A stretch of 64,000 nucleotides of DNA, from the NCBI RefSeq assembly GCF_019455385.1, contig NZ_JACOFR010000036.1:1-64000 (forward strand), in the 5' to 3' direction. Position numbers and translations under genes: made by a program. Below the pieces are notes generated by a model. It did not search any database and was not told the origin of the DNA. It worked only from the letters and a program-made list of their open reading frames with translations. This stretch comes from Bradyrhizobium sp. BR 10289 (GTDB lineage Bacteria; Pseudomonadota; Alphaproteobacteria; Rhizobiales; Xanthobacteraceae). Positions 29,722 to 39,278 of the stretch are shown here, piece after piece (position 1 is the first letter of the stretch; the number at the start of each line of letters is the position of its first letter).

Positions 29722-30618
29722 ATGACATTATTGTCCCAGCGCGGCCTGACGCGCCGCCAGTTCGGCGCCGGTCTCGCGTCGATCGCCATAATGGCCGCAA
29801 CCAAAGCCGAAAGTGAGGCGGCCTTGCCGACGATTGACACCCACGCCCATGTCTTTCACCGCGGGTTGAAACTCGCTCCGGGCCGGCGCTATGCGCCCGA
29901 TTACGACGCGCCGCTGCCGCTCTATCTGGAGCAGCTCGACCGCAATGGCATGACCAACGGCGTGCTGGTGCAGCCGAGCTTTCTCGGCACCGACAATTCC
30001 TATCTGGTCACGTGCCTGAAGCAGACGGATGGCCGCCTGCGCGGCATCGCCGTGGTCGATCCTGCCATATCGGCAGACGAACTGCGCACCCTCGACCGTG
30101 CCGGTGTGGTCGGCATCCGTCTCAATCTCGTCGGCCAACCGCTGCCTGATCTTGCGACCGGCGAATGGAAAGCGCTGCTCGGACATGTAAAATCGATGGG
30201 CTGGCAGGTCGAGATCCAGCGCAACGCGGCCGATCTCGCCATGCTCGCGCCGCAGCTGCTCGACCACGGCGTCAAAATCGTGCTCGATCATTACGCGCTT
30301 CCGGATCCAAGACTCGGTGTCGCCGATCCCGGCTTCCAATCCGTGCTGAAACTGGGCGCGACGAAAAACGTCTGGATCAAGATCTCGGCGCCGTATCGCA
30401 ACGGCGCGGCCGGCGAGGATTTTGCCAGGGCGGCCTATCCATTGCTGCGCAATGCCTATGGTCTCGATCGCTTGTTGTGGGGCAGCGACTGGCCGCACAC
30501 GCTGTTCGAGGCCACGCAGAGCTATGAGAAGAATCGGCAATTCCTCGACGCGCTGATCGTCGACAAGAGCGAGCGTGCGCAGGTGTTGGCGTCACCGAGG
30601 ACGCTCTTTCGCTTCTGA
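29722..30618 (+). CDS. exported amidohydrolase-2 family hydrolase
   Basis: 298-residue TIM-barrel hydrolase of the amidohydrolase_2/PDC hydrolase type: DTHAHVFHRG metal motif near residue 36, the conserved KIVLDHYALPD, and GSDWPHT near residue 254. A twin-arginine signal (TRRQFGAGLAS, residues 10-20) precedes it, so it is probably folded before export. Related to 2-pyrone-4,6-dicarboxylate lactonase (LigI), but the substrate is not certain. Start at 29722 follows the Tat signal expectation. Confidence 0.85.
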   Translation: MTLLSQRGLTRRQFGAGLASIAIMAATKAESEAALPTIDTHAHVFHRGLKLAPGRRYAPDYDAPLPLYLEQLDRNGMTNGVLVQPSFLGTDNSYLVTCLKQTDGRLRGIAVVDPAISADELRTLDRAGVVGIRLNLVGQPLPDLATGEWKALLGHVKSMGWQVEIQRNAADLAMLAPQLLDHGVKIVLDHYALPDPRLGVADPGFQSVLKLGATKNVWIKISAPYRNGAAGEDFARAAYPLLRNAYGLDRLLWGSDWPHTLFEATQSYEKNRQFLDALIVDKSERAQVLASPRTLFRF

Positions 30619-30743
30619 TCCGTCTTCCGCGATTGCTCCGATTGCACTCAATTTTGGGGCATGACGGGCGATATCGCCGGCTTGTAGAGTGCTGCGCGAG
30701 GCGTCCGGTTGCGGCCGCCCTTTGCGTGAAGAGGAATTGAGCG

Positions 30744-31658
30744 ATGCAGCGCCGCTACATCACCGTCGACGTGTTCACCGACCGCGCCTTCGGCGGCAAT
30801 CAGCTCGCCGTGGTACTCGATGCGGGTGGACTGTCCACGCAGCAAATGCAGGCGATCGCGACCGAGTTCAACTATTCCGAGACCACCTTCGTGCTGCCGC
30901 CGCGCGACAAGGCCAATGACGCGGAGGTGCGTATCTTCACGCCGGTGCTGGAGATCGCCTTTGCCGGGCATCCCAATGTCGGCACCGCCTTCGTGCTGGC
31001 CTCGATGGCGAAGGAGCCGAAGCCGCGTCTGCTGTTCGAGGAGAAGGCCGGACTCGTGCCGGTCGAGATCGTGCGCGAGCAGGGAAGGGTGATCAAGACC
31101 GAGCTCACCGCGCCGCAGCCGCTCGCACGGCACGCGCCGCTGTCGCCGGCTGAAGCCGCGAGCTGCATCTCGCTGAGCGCAGATGATGTCAGGACCGACA
31201 ACCACGCTCCGCACGTTGTCACCGTCGGAAACGCGTTTCTGGTGATGGAGCTGCATTCGCGCGAGGCGCTGAAACGGGCCCGGCCTGATGCTGCGGCCTA
31301 CGGCAAGGTCCTGCCACGCGACGGCGCCCGCTCGGTGTGGTTCTACACGCGCGACGTGCCCGCATCGGAGGCGCCTTGCGAGCGGCAGGCGCGCATGTTC
31401 ATGCGCGGCGCCAGCGGCCTCACCGAGGATCCCGCCACCGGCAGCGCCACCGTCGCCGCCGCCGCACTGTTTGCCGATCTCGATCCGATGCGTGATGGCG
31501 AGTTGCAGCTCACCGTCGGCCAGGGCTTTGACATGGGCCGGCCGAGCATCCTGCAGACGCGCGTGCGCAAGCAGGACGGCAAGGTCGTCTCCGCCCATGT
31601 CGGCGGCCAATGTGTGCAGATGATGGAGGGGACGTTCAAGCTGGCAGGAGAGGGGTAG
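30744..31658 (+). CDS. PhzF-family isomerase/epimerase
   Basis: 304-residue two-domain protein of the PhzF/DapF-like fold. Motifs: FGGNQLAVVLD, catalytic glutamate in FNYSETTFVL, AGHPNVGTAFVL and TEDPATGSATVA. Reported activities of the family range from phenazine precursor isomerisation to other epimerase-like reactions; no phenazine genes are nearby. It stands alone. Confidence 0.87.
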   Translation: MQRRYITVDVFTDRAFGGNQLAVVLDAGGLSTQQMQAIATEFNYSETTFVLPPRDKANDAEVRIFTPVLEIAFAGHPNVGTAFVLASMAKEPKPRLLFEEKAGLVPVEIVREQGRVIKTELTAPQPLARHAPLSPAEAASCISLSADDVRTDNHAPHVVTVGNAFLVMELHSREALKRARPDAAAYGKVLPRDGARSVWFYTRDVPASEAPCERQARMFMRGASGLTEDPATGSATVAAAALFADLDPMRDGELQLTVGQGFDMGRPSILQTRVRKQDGKVVSAHVGGQCVQMMEGTFKLAGEG

Positions 31659-31710
31659 TTCGTAGCCATTCGTCATTCCTGTTCTCGCTACAGGCATCCC
31701 CTAGTAGACC

Positions 31711-31828
31711 CGTCATCCTGAGGTGCGAGCCCTTGCGAGCCTCGAAGGATGTGCGGCCGAGGTGCCGCTTCGTGCCACGCCGTCGTCCTTCGAGGGCCGC
31801 TGAAGAAGCGGCCACCTCAGGATGACGG
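31711..31828. repeat. palindromic intergenic element, family B
   Basis: About 118 bp bounded by CGTCATCCTGAGGTG and CACCTCAGGATGACG, with inner arms CCTCGAAGGATG and CGTCCTTCGAGG. It forms a long stem between the convergent phzF-like and DUF488 genes. Distinct in sequence from family A. Confidence 0.8.
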
Positions 31829-31872
31829 CTACTGCTTGACCGTTATCTCGGGCTCCGGCATCGAAACGACGG

Positions 31873-32334
31873 CTACACCTGCCGCCCGACCAAATTCTTA
31901 ACCGCCACCCCATCTCTTTCCTCGATGATCTCCGCGATCATCTGGCGGTGGCAGTGGGTGTGGTCGCGCTCGTAGCAGAGCAGACAGACGGGGCCGGCCT
32001 TCTTCACCAGGGCGGAGAGTTCGTCCATCTGCTCCCGGGCTTCCGGCGTCTTCAGGTGCTTTGAGAAAATCCTCTCCAGCACATCGTACTGCCCGCTGCG
32101 CGCGGCAAGGCGCCCTTCCTTCGGCGTGCCGAGCGCGGCAAGGTGGACATAGGCGATGCCGCGCTCGTCAAGGCCGGCGGCGAGCTGCTTCTTGGAAAAG
32201 CCCGGCCGGCGCGACGACGTCACCGCGCGCACGTCGACCACGAGCTTGACGCCGGCCCCTTCCAGCTCGTCCAGCACCGCCTTGGGCGGCGTCTGCTCAT
32301 AGCCGATGGTGAAGAGCTTTTTCGCCTTGGCCAT
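31873..32334 (-). CDS. DUF488 family protein
   Basis: 153-residue DUF488 protein: TIGYEQTP, VDVRAVTSSRRPGF and the C-terminal CLLCYERDHTHCHRQMIAE with Cys/His residues. Function is unknown. It is 8 bp downstream of the DUF72 gene on the same strand, a common pairing. Confidence 0.87.
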   Translation of the reverse strand: MAKAKKLFTIGYEQTPPKAVLDELEGAGVKLVVDVRAVTSSRRPGFSKKQLAAGLDERGIAYVHLAALGTPKEGRLAARSGQYDVLERIFSKHLKTPEAREQMDELSALVKKAGPVCLLCYERDHTHCHRQMIAEIIEERDGVAVKNLVGRQV

Positions 32335-32342
32335 GGGCCACC

Positions 32343-33179
32343 TCAGCTCACCCGCGCGATCAGTTCCATGGCGCCGTGCGGGGCGCGCACCTTGCCCTCG
32401 TGGATGACATAAGCGAACACGTCGCGCGGCTCTTTCTTCGGTTTGGCTTTGTCGACCTTCGGCAGGTCGTCGGGCTCGCCGCCGGCGGCCCAGGCCTGAA
32501 AGCGCTCGGCCCAGGCGTCCAATTGTTTCGGCGGATAGCAGGTCTTGATCTCGTCATTGCCCTTCTGCAAGCGTGCATAGACGAAATCGCCAGCGACGTC
32601 GGCAATGGCGGGATATTTGCCGTGCTCGGCGAATACGACGGGCGTTTCGAATTCGCGGATCAGCGTGATGAAGTCGGGCGTGCAGAAGCTGTCATGGCGG
32701 ACTTCGACGACATGGCGCAGCGCGCGCCCGTCGAGCTTGCGCGGCAGAAGCTCCAGGAACTTGCCGAAATCGGCGCCGTCGAACTTCTTGGTCGGCGCGA
32801 ACTGCCACAGCACCGGTCCGAGATGATCGCCGAGTTCCAGCACGCCGGAATCATAGAACCGCTTGACGGAGTCGCCGGCCTCGGCGAGCACGCGGCGGTT
32901 GGTGGCAAAGCGCGGCCCCTTCACCGAGAAGACAAAGCCCTCCGGCACCTCGCTCGCCCATTTGCGAAAGCTCTCCGGCTTCTGTGAGCCGTAATAGGTG
33001 CCGTTGATCTCGATCGAGGTCAGCTTGGACGCCGCATAGGATAGCTCCTTCGCCTGCGTCAGCTTCTCCGGATAGAACACGCCGCGCCAGGGCTCGAAGG
33101 TCCAGCCGCCGATGCCGATGAAGATGTTGCCGGATTTTTTGGACGCGGTTTTTGCTTTGGCCACGGAGGGATCTCGCAT
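32343..33179 (-). CDS. DUF72 family protein
   Basis: 278-residue TIM-barrel-like DUF72 protein: GIGGWTFEPWRGVFYPE, EINGTYYGSQKPESFRKWASEVP and LPRKLDGRALRHVVEVRHDSF. Often encoded with DUF488, as here. Biochemical role unknown. The N-terminus is Lys-rich (VAKAKTASKKSG). Confidence 0.87.
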   Translation of the reverse strand: MRDPSVAKAKTASKKSGNIFIGIGGWTFEPWRGVFYPEKLTQAKELSYAASKLTSIEINGTYYGSQKPESFRKWASEVPEGFVFSVKGPRFATNRRVLAEAGDSVKRFYDSGVLELGDHLGPVLWQFAPTKKFDGADFGKFLELLPRKLDGRALRHVVEVRHDSFCTPDFITLIREFETPVVFAEHGKYPAIADVAGDFVYARLQKGNDEIKTCYPPKQLDAWAERFQAWAAGGEPDDLPKVDKAKPKKEPRDVFAYVIHEGKVRAPHGAMELIARVS

Positions 33180-33283
33180 CGACGTGGAGGGGAGGGCGGC
33201 ATCCTAATCAAACGTGTTGTGATTGGCCAGTTGCCGTGTCCCGTCTAAGCTGACCCGGAAATCTGCACGAACAGGAGAACAAG

Positions 33284-33673
33284 ATGCGGATGCTGATGGG
33301 AGCGGCGCTCGTGATGATGACATCTGCTGCCATGATGGCTTCGGCCGTGGCGGATGATGACGATGCCAAGGATGGTGCGAAGGGCGCGCAGAAGCTCGCG
33401 ATGCAGGGCCGCGACGATTACTGGCATTGCCTCGCGCGGGAATATTCGCGCGATAGCAATCAGGGCCTGTCGGAACAGGACTTCGGCCGCTCGATCGCGG
33501 GCGCCTGTCCGTCAGAGCGGCAATATTACCGGGTGGCCCTGCTCGACTATCTGACTATGCAATATCCGACCATCGATGCCGGCGCCCATCTCGCGACCGC
33601 GAACAGGGCGGTCGAGTCGGCGCAGAAGGATATCGTGACGGCCTTCGTCAAGCGCCGGCCGCCGCAGAAGTAG
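33284..33673 (+). CDS. secreted hypothetical protein
   Basis: 129-residue protein with a Met/Ala-rich signal peptide (MRMLMGAALVMMTSAAMMASAVA, cleavage near AVA-DDD) and a mature part starting with an Asp-rich run. Contains two cysteines (WHCLAREY and AGACPSE) and no recognised domain. GGAGAACAAG precedes the ATG. Probably periplasmic. Confidence 0.65.
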   Translation: MRMLMGAALVMMTSAAMMASAVADDDDAKDGAKGAQKLAMQGRDDYWHCLAREYSRDSNQGLSEQDFGRSIAGACPSERQYYRVALLDYLTMQYPTIDAGAHLATANRAVESAQKDIVTAFVKRRPPQK

Positions 33674-33758
33674 CCCATCTCCGATGCCGCCGGGGGCTCT
33701 TCCGGCGCTGCGCTCATCCGTGGTATCACCGGCCTCATCTGGAGCGGGGATAGGTTCC

Positions 33759-33962
33759 ATGTCGTCTGAGTCGATGGGTGGCATTCTGGGCGCAATCGTC
33801 GCGGCGGTCGTGCTTGCGGCCGCCGTCTTCCTCGGGCCGATCGGCCAATATGGCAAGCCGCCCAAGCCGGCCAAGGCCGAACCGGCCCCGGCTGCCATGG
33901 CGCCGGCGGCACCCGTTGCGCCCGCACCGCGCGGCCCGGTGATCAAGGAAGTCCCGAACTAG
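33759..33962 (+). CDS. small single-span membrane protein with Pro/Ala tail
   Basis: 67-residue protein: one helix at residues 9-27 (GAIVAAVVLAAAVFLGPIG) then a Pro/Ala/Lys-rich tail (PPKPAKAEPAPAAMAPAAP). No family known to me. It follows the secreted hypothetical gene by 85 bp. Confidence 0.5.
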   Translation: MSSESMGGILGAIVAAVVLAAAVFLGPIGQYGKPPKPAKAEPAPAAMAPAAPVAPAPRGPVIKEVPN

Positions 33963-34201
33963 TCCTGAAAAAGGCGGCTTCCACCCCCTTGAAAAGCGGA
34001 TTTGCCGTCCCCATTTGGTTTCTAACAGCGGCGTTGAGCGAAAACTCCGGCGCCGGAACGACCTTGGAATAGCTTGGGCCTGCGCCGGATGTACGCGCGG
34101 TCCGCCGTTCCGGGGTCGTTGGCATTTTTGGGCCCTTTTGCTCCTTTCTCTCGGAAACCTCGGCTTGGCAGCGCAGGACGCGGCGGATATACGCTGCCGT
34201 C

Positions 34202-35329
34202 ATGAATGAAGCGATCAGACCGGACGCCCACAGTCAGGCCCACGAGGGGCCGGAACTGTCGGTCATCGTCCCGACCTTCAACGAGCGCGACAACGTCACG
34301 GTGCTGTACCGGCGCCTGGAGGCGACGCTCGCCAACGTCGCCTGGGAGGTCGTGTTCGTCGACGACAATTCGCCCGACGGCACCTGGGATGTTGTGCGCG
34401 ACCTGGCGCAGAAGGACAGCCGCGTGCGCTGTGTCCGCCGCATCGGCCGCCGCGGCCTGTCGGGGGCCTGCATCGAGGGCATCCTGGCCTCGAGCGCGCC
34501 CTTTGCGGCCGTGATCGATGCCGACCTTCAGCACGACGAGACGCAGCTGCCGAAGATGCTGCTGCTGCTCGCCAGCGACCAGGCCGATCTCGTTGTCGGC
34601 AGCCGCTACATCGAGGGCTATAAGAGCGAAGGTTTCAACAAGCAGCGCGCCGGCGCCAGCGCGCTGGCGACCGAGTTCGCCAGGAAGATGCTGCGGGTCG
34701 AAATCGCCGATCCCATGAGCGGCTTCTTCATGGTCCGCCGCGACCGCTTCGAGCAGCTCGCGCCAAAACTGTCGGTGCACGGCTTCAAGATCCTGCTCGA
34801 TCTCGTCGCGACCGCGCATGGCTCCTTGCGCGCTGTCGAGATTCCCTACACTTTCGGCGCCCGCCAGCACGGCGAGAGCAAGCTCGATTCCATGGTCGCG
34901 CTCGACTTCCTCGGTCTGGTGTTGGCCAAGCTGACCAACGACATCGTCTCGCTGCGTTTCATCCTGTTCGCGATGGTCGGCGGCATAGGCCTCGTCGTGC
35001 ACCTGACCACGCTGTTCGTCGCCCTTCAGCTGTTCAAGGCGCCGTTTGCGGAGGCGCAGGCCGCCGGCGCCATCGTCGCCATGACCAGCAATTTCATCCT
35101 CAACAACTTCCTCACCTATCGCGACCAGCGGCTGAAGGGCTTTGCGCTGCTGCGCGGCCTCATCATGTTCTACATCGTGTGCGGTGTCGGACTGCTTGCC
35201 AATGTCGGCGTCGCCTTCTCGGTCTACGACCAGGAGCCGATCTGGTGGCTGGCCGGCATGGCCGGTGCGCTGATGGGCGTGGTGTGGAACTACGCAATGT
35301 CCGGACTGTTCGTCTGGCGCAAGAAATAG
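34202..35329 (+). CDS. polyprenyl-phosphate glycosyltransferase with GtrA domain
   Basis: 375-residue GT2-type transferase: SVIVPTFNERDNV, VFVDDNSPDGTWD, catalytic DADLQHDETQLP, and the DPM1-like GARQHGESKL. From about residue 245 a GtrA domain of four helices follows (FILFAMVGGIGLVVHL, FILNNFLTYRDQR). It would load a sugar onto undecaprenyl phosphate and flip it, feeding the ArnT-like GT39 encoded 7 bp downstream. This is the first gene of the glycan island. Confidence 0.9.
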   Translation: MNEAIRPDAHSQAHEGPELSVIVPTFNERDNVTVLYRRLEATLANVAWEVVFVDDNSPDGTWDVVRDLAQKDSRVRCVRRIGRRGLSGACIEGILASSAPFAAVIDADLQHDETQLPKMLLLLASDQADLVVGSRYIEGYKSEGFNKQRAGASALATEFARKMLRVEIADPMSGFFMVRRDRFEQLAPKLSVHGFKILLDLVATAHGSLRAVEIPYTFGARQHGESKLDSMVALDFLGLVLAKLTNDIVSLRFILFAMVGGIGLVVHLTTLFVALQLFKAPFAEAQAAGAIVAMTSNFILNNFLTYRDQRLKGFALLRGLIMFYIVCGVGLLANVGVAFSVYDQEPIWWLAGMAGALMGVVWNYAMSGLFVWRKK

Positions 35330-35336
35330 CCGCAGG

Positions 35337-36842
35337 ATGGGCGGAGCTGACGCGCGGATCGTCCGCAACACCACGCTGGTGATCCTCGCGCTGGTGGGCT
35401 TGCGGCTGGTCGCGGCCGCCTTCACGCCGATCACCTTCGACGAAGCCTATTACTGGATGTGGTCGAAAAACCTCGCGGGTGGCTATTACGACCACCCGCC
35501 GATGGTGGCCTATGTCATCCGCGCCGGCACCATGATCGCCGGTGACACCGAGTTCGGCGTCCGCCTGGTCTCGATCCTGCTCGCGCTGCCGATGAGCTAT
35601 GCGATCTATCGCTCCGCCGCGATCCTGTTCGGCGGCGCGCGCGTGGCAGCGACCAGTGCCATCCTGCTCAACGTGACGCTGCTGGCTTCGGTCGGCACGC
35701 TGATCGTGACGCCCGATGCGCCGTTACTGGTTGCCTCCAGCTTCGTGCTGTTCTTCCTCGCAAAAGTGCTGGAGACCGGGCGCGGCGTCTGGTGGCTCGC
35801 GGTCGGCGTCGCTGTCGGCGCGGCGCTGCTGTCGAAGTACACCGCGATGTTCTTCGGCGCGGCGATCCTGATCTGGCTCGCATCGGTGCCGAAGCTGCGG
35901 CGCTGGTTCCTGTCGCCCTGGCCCTATCTCGGCGGCCTCGTTGCGCTCGCGCTGTTCTCGCCGGTGATCCTGTGGAATGCGGATCATCACTGGGTGTCGT
36001 TCGTCAAGCAACTTGGGCGGGCCAAGATCGAGGATTTCCGTCCGGTCTTCATCGCCGAGCTGATCCCGACCCAGATCGCCTTCGCAACCCCATTGGCCTT
36101 CATTCTCGGCGCGATGGGCCTGCACGCGCTGACCTGGCGCCGGGTCGGCGCGCTGGCCTCGCGCGTGCTGATCGGGACGATGTTCTGGACCATCGTCGCC
36201 TATTTCGTCTGGCACTCCCTGCATGCCCGGGTCGAGGCCAACTGGTTCGCGCCGGTCTATCCGCCCTTCGTGGTGGCCGCAGCCGTCGCCGCCAACATCG
36301 CGCAATGGAAGCCGCGGGCGCAACGCCTGGCGGATTTCTGCCTGCGTTGGGCCGCGCCTGCGGGCATCGTGATGTTCGCCGCCCTCATCGTGCAGGCCAA
36401 CACCGGCTGGCTGTCCGGCTATCGCCGCGATGCCACGGTCCGCAGCGTCGGCGTCGGCTGGCGCGAGCTTGCGGGCGAGATCGAAGCGGTGCGCAGCCGC
36501 ACTGGCGCGACCTGCGTGCTGGCACCGGATTACGGCACCACGGGTTGGCTCACCTTCTATTTGCCGCGCGGCACCTGCGTGGTGCAGCAGAACCAGCGGA
36601 TCCGCTGGGTCAACATGCCCGAACCCGATCCGAAGCTGCTTGCCGGCAAGCTGATCTATGTCGACGAGCTGCGCGAAGGTGGCCATCCCGCCCTCAAGGA
36701 CCTCTTCGCGCAGGTGACGCAAGTCGCGCAATTGCAGCGCAAGCGCGGGCCGCTCGTCGTCGAAAGCTACGGCATCGATTTGCTGGAAGGCCTCAAGGGC
36801 GACGTGCTCGACCGCTCGCCGCCGCCCGAACTGGTGCCTTGA
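35337..36842 (+). CDS. GT39/ArnT-like lipid-linked sugar transferase
   Basis: 501-residue inner-membrane protein with about twelve helices. The GT39 signature is FDEAYYWMWSKNLAGGYYDHPPMV (key acidic residues D/E in the first periplasmic loop). A soluble C-terminal part starts near residue 375. It transfers a sugar from the polyprenyl carrier made by the preceding gene to a periplasmic acceptor such as lipid A, glycan or protein. It is convergent with the epimerase gene after 4 bp. Confidence 0.88.
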   Translation: MGGADARIVRNTTLVILALVGLRLVAAAFTPITFDEAYYWMWSKNLAGGYYDHPPMVAYVIRAGTMIAGDTEFGVRLVSILLALPMSYAIYRSAAILFGGARVAATSAILLNVTLLASVGTLIVTPDAPLLVASSFVLFFLAKVLETGRGVWWLAVGVAVGAALLSKYTAMFFGAAILIWLASVPKLRRWFLSPWPYLGGLVALALFSPVILWNADHHWVSFVKQLGRAKIEDFRPVFIAELIPTQIAFATPLAFILGAMGLHALTWRRVGALASRVLIGTMFWTIVAYFVWHSLHARVEANWFAPVYPPFVVAAAVAANIAQWKPRAQRLADFCLRWAAPAGIVMFAALIVQANTGWLSGYRRDATVRSVGVGWRELAGEIEAVRSRTGATCVLAPDYGTTGWLTFYLPRGTCVVQQNQRIRWVNMPEPDPKLLAGKLIYVDELREGGHPALKDLFAQVTQVAQLQRKRGPLVVESYGIDLLEGLKGDVLDRSPPPELVP

Positions 36843-36846
36843 GCGA

Positions 36847-37875
36847 TCACAGGATCTTGCCGTTGATCGACAATTCCTTGATCCTCTTTTCCCAGTCGAT
36901 CAGGGAACGATACCATCCCAGTGTATGGGTCGTGGGATCGTCACCGCTGACCGTGCCCCGCTCCAGGGCCTGTTTGATCTCCACGATCCCTTCGTGCACG
37001 CGGGAGGACGGATCGAATTTCAGGCGCTGGGTGATCTTGGCGAAAGACAAATTATAGGTTCGCTTGTCCGTCGCATCCGGGATCGTATGGGTGACGATGT
37101 TTGGGATGATGTCCTTGACGAAGTTGGCGAGCTGCTTGATCTGGTAGTTGAGATCGTCGCCGCCGACGTTGAACGTCTCACCTGACACGATCGACGCTTC
37201 GCTCTCGATGCCCATGATCAGGGCGCGGCAGACGTCGTGGACGTGGATGAACGGCCGCCACTGCTCGCCGCCCCCCATGACGTAGATCACCCGCTCCTTC
37301 CAGGCGCGCAGCGTCATGACGTTGATGGCGAGGTCGAAGCGCATGCGCGGGGCAAGGCCGAACACGGTGCTGTTGCGCAGGATGACCGTTTCGAACGTGC
37401 CGCTTTGCAGCTTGCGCAGCTCGTCCTCGACGTGAAGCTTGCTTTCGGCATACAGCGTCTGCGGACGGCAGGCCGCATGCTCGTTCAACGAGACTTCCTG
37501 GCCGTGACCATAGACCGATGCCGAGCTCGAATAGACATAGCGGCGAACGCCGGCCCGTTTGGCCGCGCGCGCCAGACGAACGCCACCCTGATGGTTGATC
37601 GAGACCGTCAGTTCGGGATCGATCTCGGCGGAGGCGTCGTTGCTCAGTCCAGCCAGATCGATGACGGCATCCATGCCCTCGAACTGCTGGGGGTCCACGG
37701 TGCGGATGTCTTCGATGAGCATCTTGATATTTGGGTGCGAAGCCGCCTGCGCGAAGCGATCCCGGCCGAAGAAACATCGATCAAGCGCAGTCACCGAATA
37801 ACCCTTCTGGGCCAGCATCTGGCAGAGGGGAATGCCGATATAGCCACCTGCTCCAGTGACGAGAACTTTCTGCAT
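36847..37875 (-). CDS. NAD-dependent nucleotide-sugar epimerase/dehydratase
   Basis: 342-residue extended SDR. Rossmann motif GAGGYIG at residues 8-14, catalytic Y142 and K146 in LYAESKLH, and a C-terminal sugar-nucleotide domain. The substrate is unknown. It is 56 bp downstream of the DegT aminotransferase gene on the same strand; the two could make an amino-sugar. Base composition here is visibly more A/T-rich than in the cox or liv genes. Confidence 0.88.
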   Translation of the reverse strand: MQKVLVTGAGGYIGIPLCQMLAQKGYSVTALDRCFFGRDRFAQAASHPNIKMLIEDIRTVDPQQFEGMDAVIDLAGLSNDASAEIDPELTVSINHQGGVRLARAAKRAGVRRYVYSSSASVYGHGQEVSLNEHAACRPQTLYAESKLHVEDELRKLQSGTFETVILRNSTVFGLAPRMRFDLAINVMTLRAWKERVIYVMGGGEQWRPFIHVHDVCRALIMGIESEASIVSGETFNVGGDDLNYQIKQLANFVKDIIPNIVTHTIPDATDKRTYNLSFAKITQRLKFDPSSRVHEGIVEIKQALERGTVSGDDPTTHTLGWYRSLIDWEKRIKELSINGKIL

Positions 37876-37931
37876 GGTTCGACTTCTATGTCCTTGGGGT
37901 CATCGCATGAGGTGCGATCTGTTCTCTGCGG

Positions 37932-39104
37932 TTAGAACTTGCTTCCGTTTTGCGCCGACTGGCGCACGCGCTCGATGGCGGCGACAATGAGATCGCATTC
38001 GTCGTCGGTCATGTCGTTGTAGACAGGAAGCGCGATGACGCTGTAAGCGATCCGCTCCGTCACGGCCAACTTCACGTCTTTCTGCGCGCTGTAGGCCGTC
38101 ATGTGGTGGCAGGGTGGGCTGTAATATTTGCGAACGAAAACGTTGTGCGTCTCGAGCGCCGATGCCAGCGCTTCGCGATCGAGACCGAATTGTCCGGCAT
38201 CGACCACGACCGGCAGGTAGAGCCAATTGGTTTCGACGCCTGCGGGCTCTTGCCCGACGAGCAGGCCGGGAATGCGCGACAGGCCGGTCCGCATGCGATC
38301 GACGGCCCGACGGCGCGTCGCGACGGCCTGCTCGAACGTCTTGAGTTGCTCGAGGCCGATGAGGGCCGATATTTCCAGCATTTTTCCGTTCAGGCCCGGC
38401 TCGTGACAGTCGGCGCCGTCGACCTGCCCGAAATTGCGCATCGCCTTCACCCGCGCGAGCAATTCGGCGTCGTGGCTGCAGACGCAGCCGCCTTCCATCG
38501 TGGCGAAGGCCTTGGTGGCGTGGAAGCTGAACATCTGCGCGTCCGCGCAGCCCCCGATAAGTTGTCCATCGACGCGCGTGCCGAATGACGGCGCGCTGTC
38601 GACGAGGAATTTCAGCTTGTGTCGCTCGGCGATGCGCGCAAGCGAAGCGTAGTCGCTGGCGACGCCGTAAGCGTCGACGGCAAGGATGGCGACCGTGCGA
38701 TCCGTGATCCTGCGTTCCACGTCCGCGGGGTCGAGGCGCATGGTCATGTCGTCGACAATGTCGGCAAACACAGGTTCGGCGCCGACCCATGTGATGGCAT
38801 GTGGCGTGGCGCTGAAGGTGAACGACGGCACAATGACTTCGCCGCCGGTGATTCCCGCCGCGCGCAGCATGGCCATCATGCCGATCTGGCCGTTGCAGAA
38901 CACGAGCGTGGGGACGCCGAGATATTCGCTCAAGCGCCTCTCGAATTCGACGACCCAGCGCGAATTGTTGGTAACCTGGCCAGTCTCGAGCGCAGTTTCG
39001 AACGCGGTCAGGAACTGCTCTGTTCTCGGAAACCTCGGGCGCACGATATGCAGCGGACGCTCGGCCCGGGGCGTCGGAACTTCAGGCGGGAGCCCGTCAC
39101 TCAT
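37932..39104 (-). CDS. DegT/DnrJ/EryC1/StrS sugar aminotransferase
   Basis: 390-residue PLP enzyme of the sugar aminotransferase family. The Schiff-base lysine is about K198 in FSFHATKAFATMEGG; the PLP-phosphate region is NGQIGMMAMLRAAG, with PSFTFSATPHAI and DSAPSFG. It aminates a keto-sugar nucleotide. It starts the minus-strand epimerase pair; the divergent GT25 gene begins 175 bp away. Confidence 0.9.
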   Translation of the reverse strand: MSDGLPPEVPTPRAERPLHIVRPRFPRTEQFLTAFETALETGQVTNNSRWVVEFERRLSEYLGVPTLVFCNGQIGMMAMLRAAGITGGEVIVPSFTFSATPHAITWVGAEPVFADIVDDMTMRLDPADVERRITDRTVAILAVDAYGVASDYASLARIAERHKLKFLVDSAPSFGTRVDGQLIGGCADAQMFSFHATKAFATMEGGCVCSHDAELLARVKAMRNFGQVDGADCHEPGLNGKMLEISALIGLEQLKTFEQAVATRRRAVDRMRTGLSRIPGLLVGQEPAGVETNWLYLPVVVDAGQFGLDREALASALETHNVFVRKYYSPPCHHMTAYSAQKDVKLAVTERIAYSVIALPVYNDMTDDECDLIVAAIERVRQSAQNGSKF

Positions 39105-39278
39105 CTCGAGTCCTGATAAAATCCATGACGGGTGATCGATACAGGCCGAAACTTGCGTGGAGCATTCCTGTGCAACGGGGGGCCGCGATTGACACGCGTT
39201 TTGGACTAGCGGGGATGACGGCGAATCATATTTGAGTGGCCTTCACCGGTGTCCATTCGCCAATGGTGCTTTTCGCAC

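Noticed and set aside
28449..29840. 463-residue minus-strand open frame opposite the MFS gene
   Set aside because: Rich in Arg, Glu and Asp with no domain; it mirrors codon third-position bias of the MFS transporter, which has clear motifs.
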